From contig JAYGXS010000005.1 of the NCBI GenBank assembly GCA_036362985.1, positions 8,475,059 through 8,539,058 on the forward strand: 64,000 nucleotides of DNA, in the 5' to 3' direction. Under the pieces are notes generated by a model. That model did no database searches. It was given only the letters and a program-made list of their open reading frames with translations, and was not told the origin of the DNA. Positions 31,891 through 43,299 of the stretch are shown one piece after another. Numbering within the stretch: position 1 is the stretch's first letter; every line of letters starts with the position of its first letter. Both the position numbers and the translations under genes were made by a program. Source of the DNA: Ligula intestinalis (lineage: Eukaryota; Platyhelminthes; Cestoda; Diphyllobothriidea; Diphyllobothriidae).

Positions 31891-32279
31891 CTCTACAAAC
31901 TAGATTTCAACGCAAGTATACGGGGATCGAAATGAGGCGATAGTAGAAGGCAAAGCAAGAAGGCAAATGACTGAAGACAAAATTTGAATTAGGTTTCGAT
32001 ATTTATGTATCATGTAGGTGCGCTTTGCTCCATTGCGTTTATTGGTTTGCAGCAGTCAAGCAAAGAGATTGTAAATGGAAGCGATTGCTGAAAACTAGAA
32101 CTGCACCCCAGACGCGCTACTTATTGGACGCTTGATCAACCCAAAGATACTCCATAAGGAGCCCAGCAAATTAGTCGAAAACGTGAGAAACCCAAACGTA
32201 GACACTAGGGAGGGGGGGGGGGGAGCATGCGTATTCACACGGCAAATAAGTGTGATCCACAGTACAACAAAAGTGACAC
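31891..32279. other. Intron, nothing recognised
   Basis: A run of about 11 G lies near 32212-32222. No other feature. Confidence 0.3.
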
Positions 32280-32800
32280 ACTTAAACCCACCAGGCTGAG
32301 AGTCGTGGCCTGGAGGTTTAACAGCTTACAAGATAAGTCGGTTCATCTCGCGGCTGAAAATCAGACCTTAATTACTACTCCTACTCAGTATGGCCGCTCA
32401 CGCCTATGAGAAAGCCAAACCGCCTGAGGCATATGAGAAGAAGTAGACCGTGTGTGGCACGCGTAGACGGGATGATTAGCTTTGTCAGCCACAACGCGCG
32501 AGTTAAACGTCGCAAGGACGGTGACTTGAGGTGAATTATAGTGAGAACGGACTTTTGCCGCATCTATCTCACTCTCTCCCCACCTCCAACCTTAGGCCAG
32601 TGCCAAGATAGAGCCAAGAAGACCGAATATGAGAGGGGGTGCAGGCCAACACAAACAAGAAAACAACAGCATGGGGAACTTGGATCCCAGTTGAGTGGAA
32701 CTGCCATAAAGGCCACATTAAGGAGCCATTGGAGCCTGAATCTCAGCCAGCTACTCCACACAAACACTGATTGCACGGTCCGAGTTATCCCGTCAGTTGG
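32280..32800 (+). repeat. Dispersed repeat, possibly retroelement 5' part
   Basis: At about 32300 a short frame reads LRVVAWRFNSLQDKSVHLA, faintly like the start of a retroelement endonuclease. Further on, ataaaggccacattaaggag and ccattggagcctgaatctca have an inverted partner at 22740-22800 (ataaaggccacattaaaagg). Confidence 0.4.
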
Positions 32801-32959
32801 CAAACTTCAAAGCCATAGATTTCAGCGCACCGTGATAACTATCTTCCAATCCACCTTTCAGTATGGCTGAAGAGGCTGGGGGCTCGAGTCAGTATATGCT
32901 TGGTTGCCAGCATGACCTTTTTACATTCAGTGACTTGTGTTCACCATATAAAACACATT

Positions 32960-33349
32960 GTTAGGACACAGCTGTACGCGCTTTCTCGCGCGCGCCACTG
33001 GTCGCAGTTATCCCAATACGCCAAACAAACTACAGGCAAACGCGCACTTGACACTCTCTTATAAGACACTGTCACCCTGACACAGGGAGAGTTGCATCAC
33101 ACACGCGTACAGCGAGGACACGCTAGTCCACTCCCAATGTTGGGGCTTACCCCCCGAGGCGGGACAAAGAGCGCGCTGGAGATCAACCAGCGGCAACAGC
33201 CACCCCAGACAGCTCCTCCGGGTTTTGTACACAATAAACCCTTCTCCAGGTGGATTCCAGAATCATGCCCTTCTTATTGTGTTCTTCCTTGGGGATTTCA
33301 ACAGGGCGTAATTCGACGGCGACACACATCAGATGCTACCGTTATAACA
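32960..33349 (-). repeat. Solo LTR with perfect 5-bp TSD
   Basis: Minus strand starts TGTTATAACGGTAGC (33349) and ends GTGTCCTAACA (32960), 390 bp. It is flanked by CACAT at 32955-32959 and CACAT at 33350-33354. TG...CA ends plus an identical 5-bp duplication are what a solo LTR leaves behind; 5-bp duplications are usual for BEL/Pao and many gypsy elements. The internal block ccccaaggaagaacacaata is shared with 27149-27581. Confidence 0.8.
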
Positions 33350-33354
33350 CACAT

Positions 33355-34859
33355 CACTTAAGTAATTTAAGAATTTATTCATTACTTATTTACTCTAATG
33401 ATTACGTAAAGAATCATACGGCTCTTGCGAGAAGCTCAACCAAAGAAAAGACTTTTTGAGGAGCATTTGTCAGAAAAATTCAGCTGTCTTAAAAGAATTT
33501 TCTGAAGATTGAGCACTGCTCCACTCCCAAACAGGCGCTTTTTGGCTCATTTCATACTTCAGGCTTACAAGACCTGCCTGCGAAGCCAAACCTTGCCTGC
33601 TTGTCTTAAAACTACAAAAAAGGCACTGTCACTGCATCTATTGAGGCCGACGAAAGAGCTCTCGATTTCGGTTGGATCCTAACCCAGCGGACGTGACTTC
33701 AGATCCACACTGTGAAGAGCTTGTGTAGAACGGTACTTTCAATTTAAAAGGAGATACGCATGGTCGGTTGTTTCATATCAGTCGTTCTTGATCCTTAGCT
33801 TCACAACGGGTTTGAATACCTGATCAAATGCGCGGAACTCCCGTGGCGGGAACTAGGGCATTCACTAGTTAATAATGGCCACGAAACAGCTGTCGACGTT
33901 TGTCCTGTAAAACATTCAGGTGGCCGGTTTTTCATAAGGAGTTTCAATTAGTCAATGGCTGCACTAGCTTGGGGCACCTGTGCCACTACTCAATTCAACA
34001 GCATTTAATTGTGCAACGGGCGGACATGCAGGTGATGCTCTGTCTCGATTAGATTTACTTTCTATATTAAGACATTTGGTTTTGCATTCTAGTTATACTT
34101 CTTGTTTCAAGCTTTTCACTTTGCCTTTTAATTTTAGGCTTTTCAACTTTACTCTTATGATGAAATGGCAACCTTTCATGCTGCAGGGACTATATGTAAA
34201 GTGAGTGTGCCTCCAGTGCCAGGATAATATGAAGGTCTCTTGGACGGTACGATAAACTATATGAGAGGCCTGAAAAGCTACTCACTGACGGTCAACGCAA
34301 GCTTTTAAAAAGTAGATTACGATATAAATACTACTCGTTAGATTTCAATAAATATTTTATTGATATAAAAGTCAGCTCGGTGAATATTTCATAATGGAAC
34401 TGCAGTGAACGGGTTGGACGTTGCTATTTCAAAAACGCCTCAGCTTTTTCAGCATCCACATTTCATAATAATTGTTATGCATTTTGCGTACCAAAGTGAT
34501 CGTTAACAATTTTTGAATCGTTACAACTTTTATGGGTTCGTGTACCATTTCAATGGAGTTTTTAAGAAATTCTGTCATTAACTCCAAATACACTGACCGA
34601 TAGTGACAGACAAACCAGAGTGATTTGACTGTGAGCTCCAGAGAAACAATAAAAAACAAACAAACTCGTAATTGGTCATATTTAAAAGCTTCAGTAAAAA
34701 GATAGAATAGAAGCAAGTGGCAGAGGAGCCTGTCCTCAGGGAGGAAACGGTCTCAACAAATGTCATCGACGAAGAGAAGCCGAATCGGCATGACGGTTAG
34801 GCATTCTTCAGGCTCAGGCGGAAAAACCTACCATTAAGGTCAGAGTGCAACTCGTCATT
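33355..34859. other. Intron, no firm feature
   Basis: The minus frame at 34716-34429 contains ELMTEFLKNSIEMVHEPIKV, faintly like the ATP-lid start of pyruvate-dehydrogenase-kinase-type proteins, but nothing around it supports this. Otherwise unrecognised. Confidence 0.3.
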
Positions 34860-35310
34860 GAACCTTTGATCGTAACGCCCAACCAGCTATACCATGGTCT
34901 TGTAGTTGCCCTGTAGCGCATTCGCCTTCGCTCACATCACGCCATATATGACAGCCTCGGTCGCCCGTGAGAGAGTCAGTTACAGGTGCCGCGAACGCTT
35001 GCCTCTCGCGGTGGACATGAACATGTATGTACCTATAAGCTGACCCAGTCTGCCTGGCCAATCACTCTCATGGCCGACTAACAAAAGACCTCACTGGGAT
35101 TACGAACTACGCTCTCACCCAGCTCGGGTGCAAATCTATGTTCGCCCGATAGTCAACTTACTCCTACCTATTGACTACTCCTGTACAGAATAAACTATTC
35201 CTTCCACTATGGCCTCCCACTTCTTCTCTTTCGCAAAAAAAACCGGGCGTGAAAATCGTAGTGGCAATGATTTTACCTGAATAACTCAACCCCCTGCAAG
35301 AGTCTCACCC
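34860..35310 (+). repeat. Dispersed GC-rich repeat (family G)
   Basis: Shares ctgcctggccaatcac, gttcgcccgatagtcaactt, ctgtacagaataaactattc and gggcgtgaaaatcgtagtgg with the copies at 28080 and 29695. The AATAAA near the end suggests an LTR or 3' UTR origin. Confidence 0.5.
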
Positions 35311-36117
35311 TGTCAGGGGTGACCGGGAATATTTAAATGTAGCACAGGTGCCGCCAAAAACGAAAAAAGAGGCTGGACGGTTTATTTTTTTTTACCGTTT
35401 CTGCACAACGGCCTACAGGAGGCTATAAGCCGGAACCCCAGGGTAAGACGGAATTATTCGTATGCTATCCTACAATAAGGAGAGGAGACTGGACGTCAGT
35501 CGTTTAAAGTTGATATAATTATGATCAGGATAGTTGGACGATTAGGGAAACCGTAAATATTTGCATAGAGACGATATCAAATCCTCATATTACATCCACC
35601 TACTCGTACGATAGAGGTATCGACGAGAGGTCAACTTGAATTCAGTGGAACAAGACAGAAAAAAACACTCTCCTAGTACACGAGTCTCCGAGTTCGTTGG
35701 GTATCACCACTTGTTGGTCCACAAGTGCGGCCTGTTACGGGTAGATAAGGTTAAGATTCGATTAACCACTTGTCACTTACTTTTCGTCGCCAGCAATCCT
35801 ATTACAACTACAGGCCGGGAAGTCCTGAGATTTGAATTTGGACTCAATTTCATCAAAATTAATGCCTGACTAGTTAAGCTTCAGTCTAGGGGACTGTTAG
35901 TGTTCGTATAACCTTCTGCAAAGGTTCTAAACCGGAGATCCCAAGTGAGCTGGAACGGCCATTTTCAGCCAAGCAAGCGTGCTAAATTGCTAAATGTTGC
36001 CTCCATTTAATCGACTGTCTCTTGAGCATGGATCCAACCCACACCTGACACAAAACTATATTTTCGGGCTCACCAGGGCGTATGAGTCTGGGTAGGGGAA
36101 TATGATTTAGGTCTGAC
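35311..36117. other. Intron, nothing recognised
   Basis: A plus frame at 35636-35869 has no recognisable motif. Confidence 0.3.
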
Positions 36118-36403
36118 CTGTTGCATGGCAAGAAGAGAATTTGCCAGTTCATCTAGATCTTCGTTGGAGGGAGGTTCAGGAGTTTGGTCCTCTGCGGAGG
36201 TGGTTGAAGGCACCAACCTGTCCGGAATCATCATTACTTCCTCCTCCGCCACTACCTCCTCCAGCTCTGTTGCGGCGGGCTGTGCCGGCGAACAAGAAGC
36301 GATGTCTTGGCTAATACCACTGGTGACTGCCATGTCAGCATGTGTGGAGAGACGAGAAGAAGAAGTATTCTCTGGTCTGACTCCTTCAGCGCCCTCCGAT
36401 CTC
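36118..36403 (-). CDS. First visible exon of the unidentified coiled-coil gene
   Basis: Minus-strand exon, 286 nt. Acceptor tttcccttggactgtcag|GAGATC; donor ATGCAACAG|GTCAGA. The first base completes a codon from an exon not found. It encodes a Ser/Thr-rich start, a small-residue stretch (CSPAQPAATELEEVVAEEE), and an acidic helix (NEDLDELANSLLAMQQ) leading to the coil. Acidic and low-complexity, with no known domain. Membership in this gene rests on strand, phase (0 at the donor) and character, so it is less certain than for the coil exons. Confidence 0.5.
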
Positions 36404-37912
36404 CTGACAGTCCAAGGGAAACGGATACCACGTTGCAAGCCAGCCGGCGAAACCGACATATAGGTAGGTTTCACCTATCTGCAAACTCATCAAGGGGCAG
36501 AGCAAAAAAAGCACGAATTAGCAGTCTGGAGACAGAAGGGTGAATTTCATGTATATTTGATTACGGGTAAGTAGACTCTAATAGAGCAAGAAGTTCTGAC
36601 ACGACGAAGTTATGATACATATTGGGAAACAATTAAATAAGCCCACACTATTCATTATAGCCAACGTACTGTTAGCACTCCCCTCTCTACTTTAACGGCT
36701 TCTTTGGCTGCGATTATGGTTGCGTCTAGGTTTCATAGTTGACCCTTAGAGTGATCTGGCAACGCACATTTTCCGCGAAAGTCACTTTACAGAAGGTTCG
36801 GCCCACAGAACAGTTTCTTCTGTTGAAACTGCAGACTAATCCCCCACCCCGACTGTCTGACAGTTTACCTTTGACAGTCACTGGTCAAATTAAGCGGAAT
36901 GCTGACCCTACCAGACGAAGTAAATTTGTGCTATACATAAGAGCTGCTTATATTCTTCTAAATAAGGATCGAATAAAGAGTTGAATAAAGCAGCCGAAAG
37001 GAACCAGAACGTCAAAACATTTTTTTCTTTCTTACGTTACCTATCACCTTTTTACCTACGGACTCATTAAAGTAACTGTAGGCATAGGCCTGCCGGTAAT
37101 TCAGTGCCCCTACGAAAGGGTTTGCGGCCAAAGATCCGACAGAAGACGAGTATTAGCGCAGAAGGATCCACCTGAAAGTTCTTTGGTCGTTGGAAACTGT
37201 GTTCTTCCTTGGCAACTCATAAAAAGACATTGCGGTAGCCTATCAGTAAAATCGCAAAATGTGAATTCTTTTTCGATTTTGGAAAAAAATAAAACACTAT
37301 TCCACGTGAACTTGGTGTACGCATACCACATGAACAGGCCTGTTCTGATCAAACAACAACAACAAAAACTACTATTATCACTAATATAACTACTGAGAGC
37401 AACCATACAAAGACTACCATCTTCACTACTACTACCACTAACATTTTCCAGAGTAAATCAGTTCGGACCTCGCGAACGATGACAGAAAACGTGTGCCACA
37501 CATCAAGGGAGGGGGAGCAGGGCAGCGACTTGTATGTGAATTGGTTTATAGTTGTAGTAGACTGGCGCAGAACCTACCACACTCTCCCATGTCACCCACC
37601 GGAACCCGGCGTCAAGACAGGACCAGAGGTGAGATCAGGTGCAGAGGTCGCCAAAGCTAAACCCTCCATCCAAGCGTGCACAAACACAAACCTTTTCTGC
37701 ACACGATGAATCAGGTTTACAACGAAACAATAAAGGAGTTGCTCGGACCCCAATGTCATGGAGGTCGCATTCAGAAGAAGCCGTTGCAGCCGAATTCTCG
37801 GTCCTGTATGGACCGAGTTACCTTGTCAGTCAACACCCAACCAACGTGGTGAGACCATAAGAGTGCGCCAACTTGCTTTCAGTAAGGAGCAGGTGTGGCG
37901 GACAGCCAACAC
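36404..37912. other. No firm feature; upstream exons not found
   Basis: A short minus-strand segment at about 36888-36926 (acceptor ttcgtctggtag, donor TGTCAAAG|GTAAAC) would fit the phase of 36403 but is too small to trust. From about 37600 the sequence becomes GC-rich and LTR-like. Confidence 0.25.
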
Positions 37913-38446
37913 TGTTGCCCTGCTCCCTTTTTCCACGCTCGCCGCCTCAAGGTCACGCAACTTCACAGGGAACGCTGTCTGACTGGCTGACCTGCATACC
38001 CTTAACAGACTTCCAGTCGCACACATGTTTGCGTCCCGATAGTCGCAGCTGTCTAAGGGCAACGCGGCAAACACCTAAGATTGCTGTCCGACCGCCTTTT
38101 TTAAGTGCCCGCTGTTTCAAGCTCGCGTAACTTCACAGAGAGCGCTTTCCGAATCGCTGACCTTGGCAGACTTCCTGTCGCGCACACACGCGCACCCAGG
38201 TAATGACGACTGCTCAAGGGCCATTTGAACACGCCACCCTTCAACCTACGCAGCATGGGCCACTTTACACGACACACCAAATAGGCACCCCTTCAACTTT
38301 CTCCACAATCATATAAAAGCAGCTGTCAAATTTGTCTCCCAATCTTCCGGGCATTAAAGACTACGGGTCCCTGCTATCTTAGGCAGCAACCCAAGGTTCT
38401 GTGCACAATAAATACCTCTCACAGTTTCCTTCCGGCTTTTCCAACA
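37913..38446 (+). repeat. LTR-like repeat with an internal tandem duplication (534 bp)
   Basis: Starts TGTTGCCCTGC and ends CTTTTCCAACA, followed by atttggg as at 12067. Two diverged tandem units (about 37924-38070 and 38096-38235) share cgcaacttcacagggaacgc and gacttcc..gtcgcacaca. A TATA-like catataaaagcagc lies near 38308 and AATAAA near 38407. Confidence 0.45.
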
Positions 38447-39639
38447 ATTTGGGATCTGACCTGATGATCAAAGTAAAAAAAACTGGGTCCCCACTCCAAT
38501 AAGGGCACATGGTTTTAGGGGACAGAATGGGTGGGGCAAATCAGGGCACAATAATCATGCAAATTAAGAAAGTTACGCGTGTAATTTGGGGGGTGTTCGC
38601 TGACCTTGGACGAGGTCACTGAGATACATTTTAATATAATCACCAACCCCAAAGAGACCAACGTCGGCGCGCAAAAATTGGAAGGTTGTGGAAAATTCGC
38701 CCTATTTAAAAGTCGCAAACGGTTATTGTACCTGTTGGCCTTCCTGCCAAAAACTGATTGGATCCCTACAAATCGGTGAACCTAACGTGAACTAACACAC
38801 AACTTTCTGATATGACTGTAAAAACAAAGCCGGATGCACGCTGCAATCCAAGTTAAACATATTCTTACGCCCGCATAGCCCCTCCCCCACTTCCTCTTTT
38901 TCCAGATTCTTCACTCCAACTTCATAAACTACCCACAAACCGCCTGCCAGTCTAAAAATTGTAATCCACCATGAAGTAGCGGGATTACGTACTACGGAAC
39001 CGAAATTTGGTTCACCCGCTCGTCGTTAATACCATGATACCAATTCGTTGCCCAGGAGGTAATCACAAGTTATTTGTTTGATCCAGTTTTTGGTTTCTTC
39101 ACACCAGTAAGATATGTAAGTTAGGGCAAAGAACACGTTACTTAAGTAGTATACCAGCAGACCTCCGTGTTCTTTCCTAATCTGCTTAACCTACCACAAG
39201 CGTGACGCAAACGTTCTGTACATACTGAGCTTGGGTTCAACCAACGGACTCCATAGCAGGGATAAAGGAAAGCATTATGAAGGTGCTACTAGCAACGAAC
39301 TTTTCATAAGGCCCTAAAAACCGTCGCCGCGATAATGACGATTACCGTAGTAAGGCAGAAGAAAATGACTTTTCAGTGATGAAACCTTCCCTTGAAATAT
39401 ACTGCAATACACAGAATAAACAGACGCTTGAGCGTAGAGTAACCAAAGAAGTTATTTGACCTTTTGACGAAATCGACTTGGTGTCTTTGGAAGACCTTCA
39501 CGGGATACGAACCATACCCATCTCATTTGCATCCCAAGGAGCATAAACGGTTGCTATAATGCACTTGGTTCCTATTCCCTTTTTTAGAGAGAAGAAAACC
39601 AAAAACGAAAACCACAACGATAGTTTAGCCACATCGAAA
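38447..39639. other. No recognised feature
   Basis: No coding or repeat signal recognised. Confidence 0.35.
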
Positions 39640-39690
39640 ACCTGGGCCAGTGTTCTACCATTTGAGCCACGGTCCAAGGTCCTCTAAACT
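39640..39690 (-). repeat. tRNA-like SINE head fragment
   Basis: Minus strand: accgtggctcaaatggtaga followed by acactggcccagg, the same head as the SINEs at 14-17 kb. Confidence 0.4.
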
Positions 39691-40394
39691 ACGACCATTT
39701 GTATTCAAATAAATGTGCCGTCCCATGGATCTGACAGAAGGAAAGAACATGCTGGCTAGGATTTGCCTTGGAAATTAAGTTTCAGCGTGATTGATCACAG
39801 TTCACCTAATCGGTTCAAGGACGGCCGATCGCCTGAGGTCCGCATGAATACAGCTCAACGCTGTAGCAGCCACCTTTGCCTGACCCCACCTCTGGTTCTC
39901 TCGACACCAGATCCAGGTGGGCGGGGAGTGTGGTAGACATCTACAATCACTACAAATTAATTGAAGCACACGTAACTATCGCTGCAACCATCCTGTGGTG
40001 GGGTACACGGTGGAAACTGTCGGAATTGACGGTCTAATTGCTGTATTAACGCTGGCATTTAGCTCTCCAGTGCCAGCTGTGACGCATTCTGAACCTCCTG
40101 TGACGCAGTAGCTATATAATCTCCCTCTCACTTCCACTCAACGACGCTGTCCATTCGGACATTTTGTTTGAGCGGGCATGCACGCGGCAATTACAGAACA
40201 CACTGTCGGGCACTTAACCGTACCTAAAGTATGAATAGCAAGCGAAAAACACTACCCCCCAATCTGTTAAAAAACGTTAGTGCCAGTCAGGAGATTGTGA
40301 GCCCAGTTACCAGATATTGCAAAGCTGTGTTCTTGGGACTAATACTACTAAAAACCATGTTGTCAAGAGAAGACCTAAAGCCTTTATTTGTTGG
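39691..40394. other. No recognised feature
   Basis: No coding or repeat signal recognised. Confidence 0.35.
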
Positions 40395-40520
40395 CTTATT
40401 AGTCGTCGCCAGCCAACCATACTCAATCTTAAGTGGTGCACTACCCGAGGTTCGAACCGGGGACCTGTTGAACAGAAGTGCAGCGCTCTAAATACTGAGT
40501 CACAGATTCGTTGCCCTGAT
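40395..40520 (-). repeat. tRNA-derived SINE copy
   Basis: Minus strand: head tctgtgactcagtatttaga, B-box ggttcgaacctcg, linker gtagtgcaccactt, then gagtatggttggctggcgac with gactaataagccaacaaata, a decayed version of the hammerhead-like module. Confidence 0.65.
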
Positions 40521-42003
40521 CGGCTGCTGATGGAGCTCGGCAGAGAACTCCAAGACAGAGCGAGACGGTTAAGACCCGTAATCGACCGAGGAGCCCCACC
40601 CACAATTACCAAATACCTTCCGGAACGTGAAAGTTTCAAAGTTTTAGCTAATTCACGTTAAAAGCCGATTTTGCGAGTTTGGGAATCACGCGCTCGGACT
40701 AGTACATACTTGTGTTAGCAACGATAACAGTTACATAATTTCAGTTCACAAAGCATCAACACATAACCCAGCAAAAAAGAAATACTAACGAGAACAGTTG
40801 GCAAGCGAAGTGCAACTGGATAAAACGCACAGAACGAGTAGAAAATTTGTTTTCGCTTCACATTCTTTAATGGCTCCTAGAACACCAGCATATTAAAAAA
40901 CAGATGAATAAAAACATCGAAAGGATATGTAGAAAAGACAACAAATTATCAAGTTGCAAGTCTGAAAAGTAGGCCTGAGGATGTTTCGAACCTAAAACAA
41001 GGAAAAAATTACGATTAAACATAGGTCGATTAGTAAGATTTAACTGGTAACATGTCATGGAACTGAAAGGAATGGAGAAGCTAAAGATCAACATAATTGA
41101 TTCTCCTTAAGTGGTCAGATATACCTTAAACTAAAAGAGTTCTTTACGTTCGAGTGAATTTTGAACGCTGTTAAGAGAAGTGTTCAGAGGGAGTCAACAG
41201 GAAAAGAATATAGTTTCGGTCAATCCCCAAAATTAAAATAGAACGACCAAGGGAAATTAGGCGCATAGGGCAAAGTTCAATTTTACAGTTGATTTTATCA
41301 ATCCGCGTACACGCGGCAAAGGCGCTGTACAATCCTCCAAAGTTGATATTTGTTTGCTACTAGGTTAGTACCTCTAAACAGCAATATCGTAAGTGCAGGC
41401 TAATTTTGGATTGGCATTAAATTAAAGGGCGGACTGTGCAGTTAACTGGGAAATGTTACCAAAAGACAGGGGGGATCACGATAAGAGATCGATTGCGCCC
41501 ATACTAGCAACGATATGAAGGCAGAGCTTTATACGTTAGCGTATATCCTTGTGGTTTTCTGTCCTTTCTCCGTAAGGCTGCAGGATACTGAAGCACAATA
41601 TGGGACTAGCATGGGACACAGAGATCTCGCATGCAACCATCTAAGAGAAATAAAGTGCTAATATATGCTGCAAGTCCATGCCTTCTTTGCGTCGCCTGCA
41701 GTTGGTACAGTAACAAACCTGAGATATTACAGATAGATTTGCAGTCATCGCTAAGAATTTGCTCAAGACCAATGATAACTTGGGCTACTATACTTGTGAG
41801 CAGAAATTGAGTTGAAACAGACGATAATATTCCGAATCTAAGTGGGTATTGTAAAAAAAACTTCCGCCCTAAGTACGAGAAGGGAGAAACAGCAAGAAAT
41901 TACGACGTCAGGAATTTAAACAATCCACAAGTTTGCTTATACGTTTAAGAACGATGAGGTAAATTATTTGACAAAATCATAAAACTTGTGCGAGAAAAGA
42001 CGA
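40521..42003. other. AT-rich; no recognised feature
   Basis: Intergenic DNA downstream of the STK19-like gene. No AATAAA was seen in the first 100 bases past its stop codon. Confidence 0.35.
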
Positions 42004-42902
42004 TTACTTTGTGATTGCTCCCGAACCCAGCTGGTCGAGGAGTATGTACAGAGGTCCAAGACTCGACTTCTTTCTCCATGTACGTCTAAGGAGATTCTAA
42101 AAGAGGAAAGAGATAGTATAAACCGTTTGAGAATCGTACAAATGAATGTTTGTGGGAAACCAACCGAAAGGAGAAGCTCTTTAAGCCTGGCTCGAAGGAA
42201 AACTTCCTTGAATTTTCGGAGACCGGTCTTGTACGAAGATATGAAACGCCCGAGTTGGGGAGAAGATAACCACCATGAGCAAGGTGACCTGATTGTTAAG
42301 ATCCCAACCTGAATAAGAGTGCTTCAAAATGAGCCAACGGGATCTTACCTTATATCTTTGTCAGTAAACGAATCTTGAATGGATTCTCGTGTAACAGTTA
42401 GGCGCGGGCAGGCCTTGCGGACATATTCCATGAATTTATCTGTGAAGACGTTGGGGGAAACAGTTTGTGGAAGACATACTTATTAGTTCCTTTGATGAGG
42501 AAGTTTCATTTGAAAAAAGACTGTGTTCGTAGTCCGAGGTGCGCATAATTACAACTGAAAATTCATCGTCAAATAAACTTAGTGCTCGCAAAGCCCCATC
42601 GGACAGTAATGTATTCTAAAGGGTAACTTTGGTGAACCTCTGTTACCAGTTCCTTATCAATGCGTGTTCTGGAACTTGTAAGTGCATACAGTTGGTTTTT
42701 CAAAACGAAAGGTGGAATTGGTGGTGAGAAGTAATTCGATGGGAATATCCCGCAGACGTAACTAAATGCTTCGAGCAATGAGTCTAGGATAGGAACGTGT
42801 GTGGTCAGGCGTCTTACTAAAAGTTGGGATGGAGGACAGAATTTCAAGTTCCTGTCTCTTTATAGGAAGACTATCGTGTGCTGTGGTTGACGGCCTTTTC
42901 AT
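42004..42902 (-). CDS. STK19: STK19-like winged-helix protein, complete six-exon gene
   Basis: Exons (minus): 42902-42818, 42783-42647, 42615-42480, 42439-42349, 42321-42165, 42096-42004; ATG at 42902, TAA at 42006-42004, 232 residues. Introns are 34, 31, 40, 27 and 68 nt. All begin GT and end AG, and every junction keeps phase. Diagnostic blocks in order: IPPFVLKNQLYALTSSRTRI, DGALRALSLFDDEFSVVIM, INKFMEYVRKACPRLTV, TLIQVGILTIRSPCSWWL, LGRFISSYKTG, RLKELLL. These run parallel to the animal STK19 family: the PPIVL..QLYSL segment, the inserted loop, the (V)GxLTxRxxxSWW motif and the F..GR..VL..RR.K..ELL region. STK19 was first annotated as a kinase but is a winged-helix DNA-binding protein acting in transcription-coupled nucleotide excision repair; no kinase motif is present here. 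Size matches the compact core form. The C-terminus is slightly shorter than in vertebrates. Nothing suggests a pseudogene. Confidence 0.9.
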
Positions 42903-43155
42903 TTTTATAAGTACACAAGGAGTCACCGCCTAGCCTTCGAAAATGTAAGACACTTCACATAAAGGCCGCACTGGAAGAACCACAAAAGCTTTCGAGGTCG
43001 ACTTTACTACGTGAAATTCAGCTTAGTAAAACCAAAATGTAAAGTCATCGTATTTTCTTTTTAAGTTATTCCAGCTCTTTTTTAAATCAATAGTCTTATT
43101 TTTCCATTTTCTCCGGTGTTTCTCAAAGGATTCCTACTTCCCCCTTTACCTGCTG
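42903..43155. promoter_or_regulatory. Likely promoter and 5' leader of the STK19-like gene
   Basis: The 250 bp upstream of the ATG carry no repeat. Minus strand ttacattttcgaag about 65 bases upstream could act as a trans-splice acceptor, as flatworms use spliced leaders; this is only a guess. Confidence 0.25.
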
Positions 43156-43299
43156 TTATTTTGGAGATGTGACCAGTTCTATAAAATGTATTTCCGAAAT
43201 ATCTTCTTCTGTACCATCCCTCGTAGTTCTAAGTGGGTTTAAAAGAGGATCTATCAACACTTTATGGAAATTCGGAATCAGTTTGAGATGCTCAGCCAT
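43156..43299 (-). CDS. Candidate terminal exon of an unidentified small gene
   Basis: Minus strand from ATG at 43299 (after a possible acceptor, aattgaaggtctag|AGA) to TAA at 43158-43156. 47 codons read HLKLIPNFHKVLIDPLLN, then TRDGTEEDISEIHFIEL. The composition looks protein-like and acidic, but no family is recognised and upstream exons were not found. Confidence 0.25.
   Translation of the reverse strand: MAEHLKLIPNFHKVLIDPLLNPLRTTRDGTEEDISEIHFIELVTSPK

Noticed and set aside
34429..34716. Frame resembling a pyruvate-dehydrogenase-kinase segment (ELMTEFLKNS..EPIKV)
   Set aside because: Only a short weak match; no N-, G1- or G2-box nearby and no splice structure that would extend it.
37085..37200. 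Upstream exon of the coiled-coil gene
   Set aside because: Plausible splice sites exist, but the exit phase does not fit the exon at 36403-36118 and the peptide shows no support.
42569..42847. Single 92-codon minus frame taken as a gene by itself
   Set aside because: It reads through two introns of the STK19-like gene; only its middle (42783-42647) is coding.
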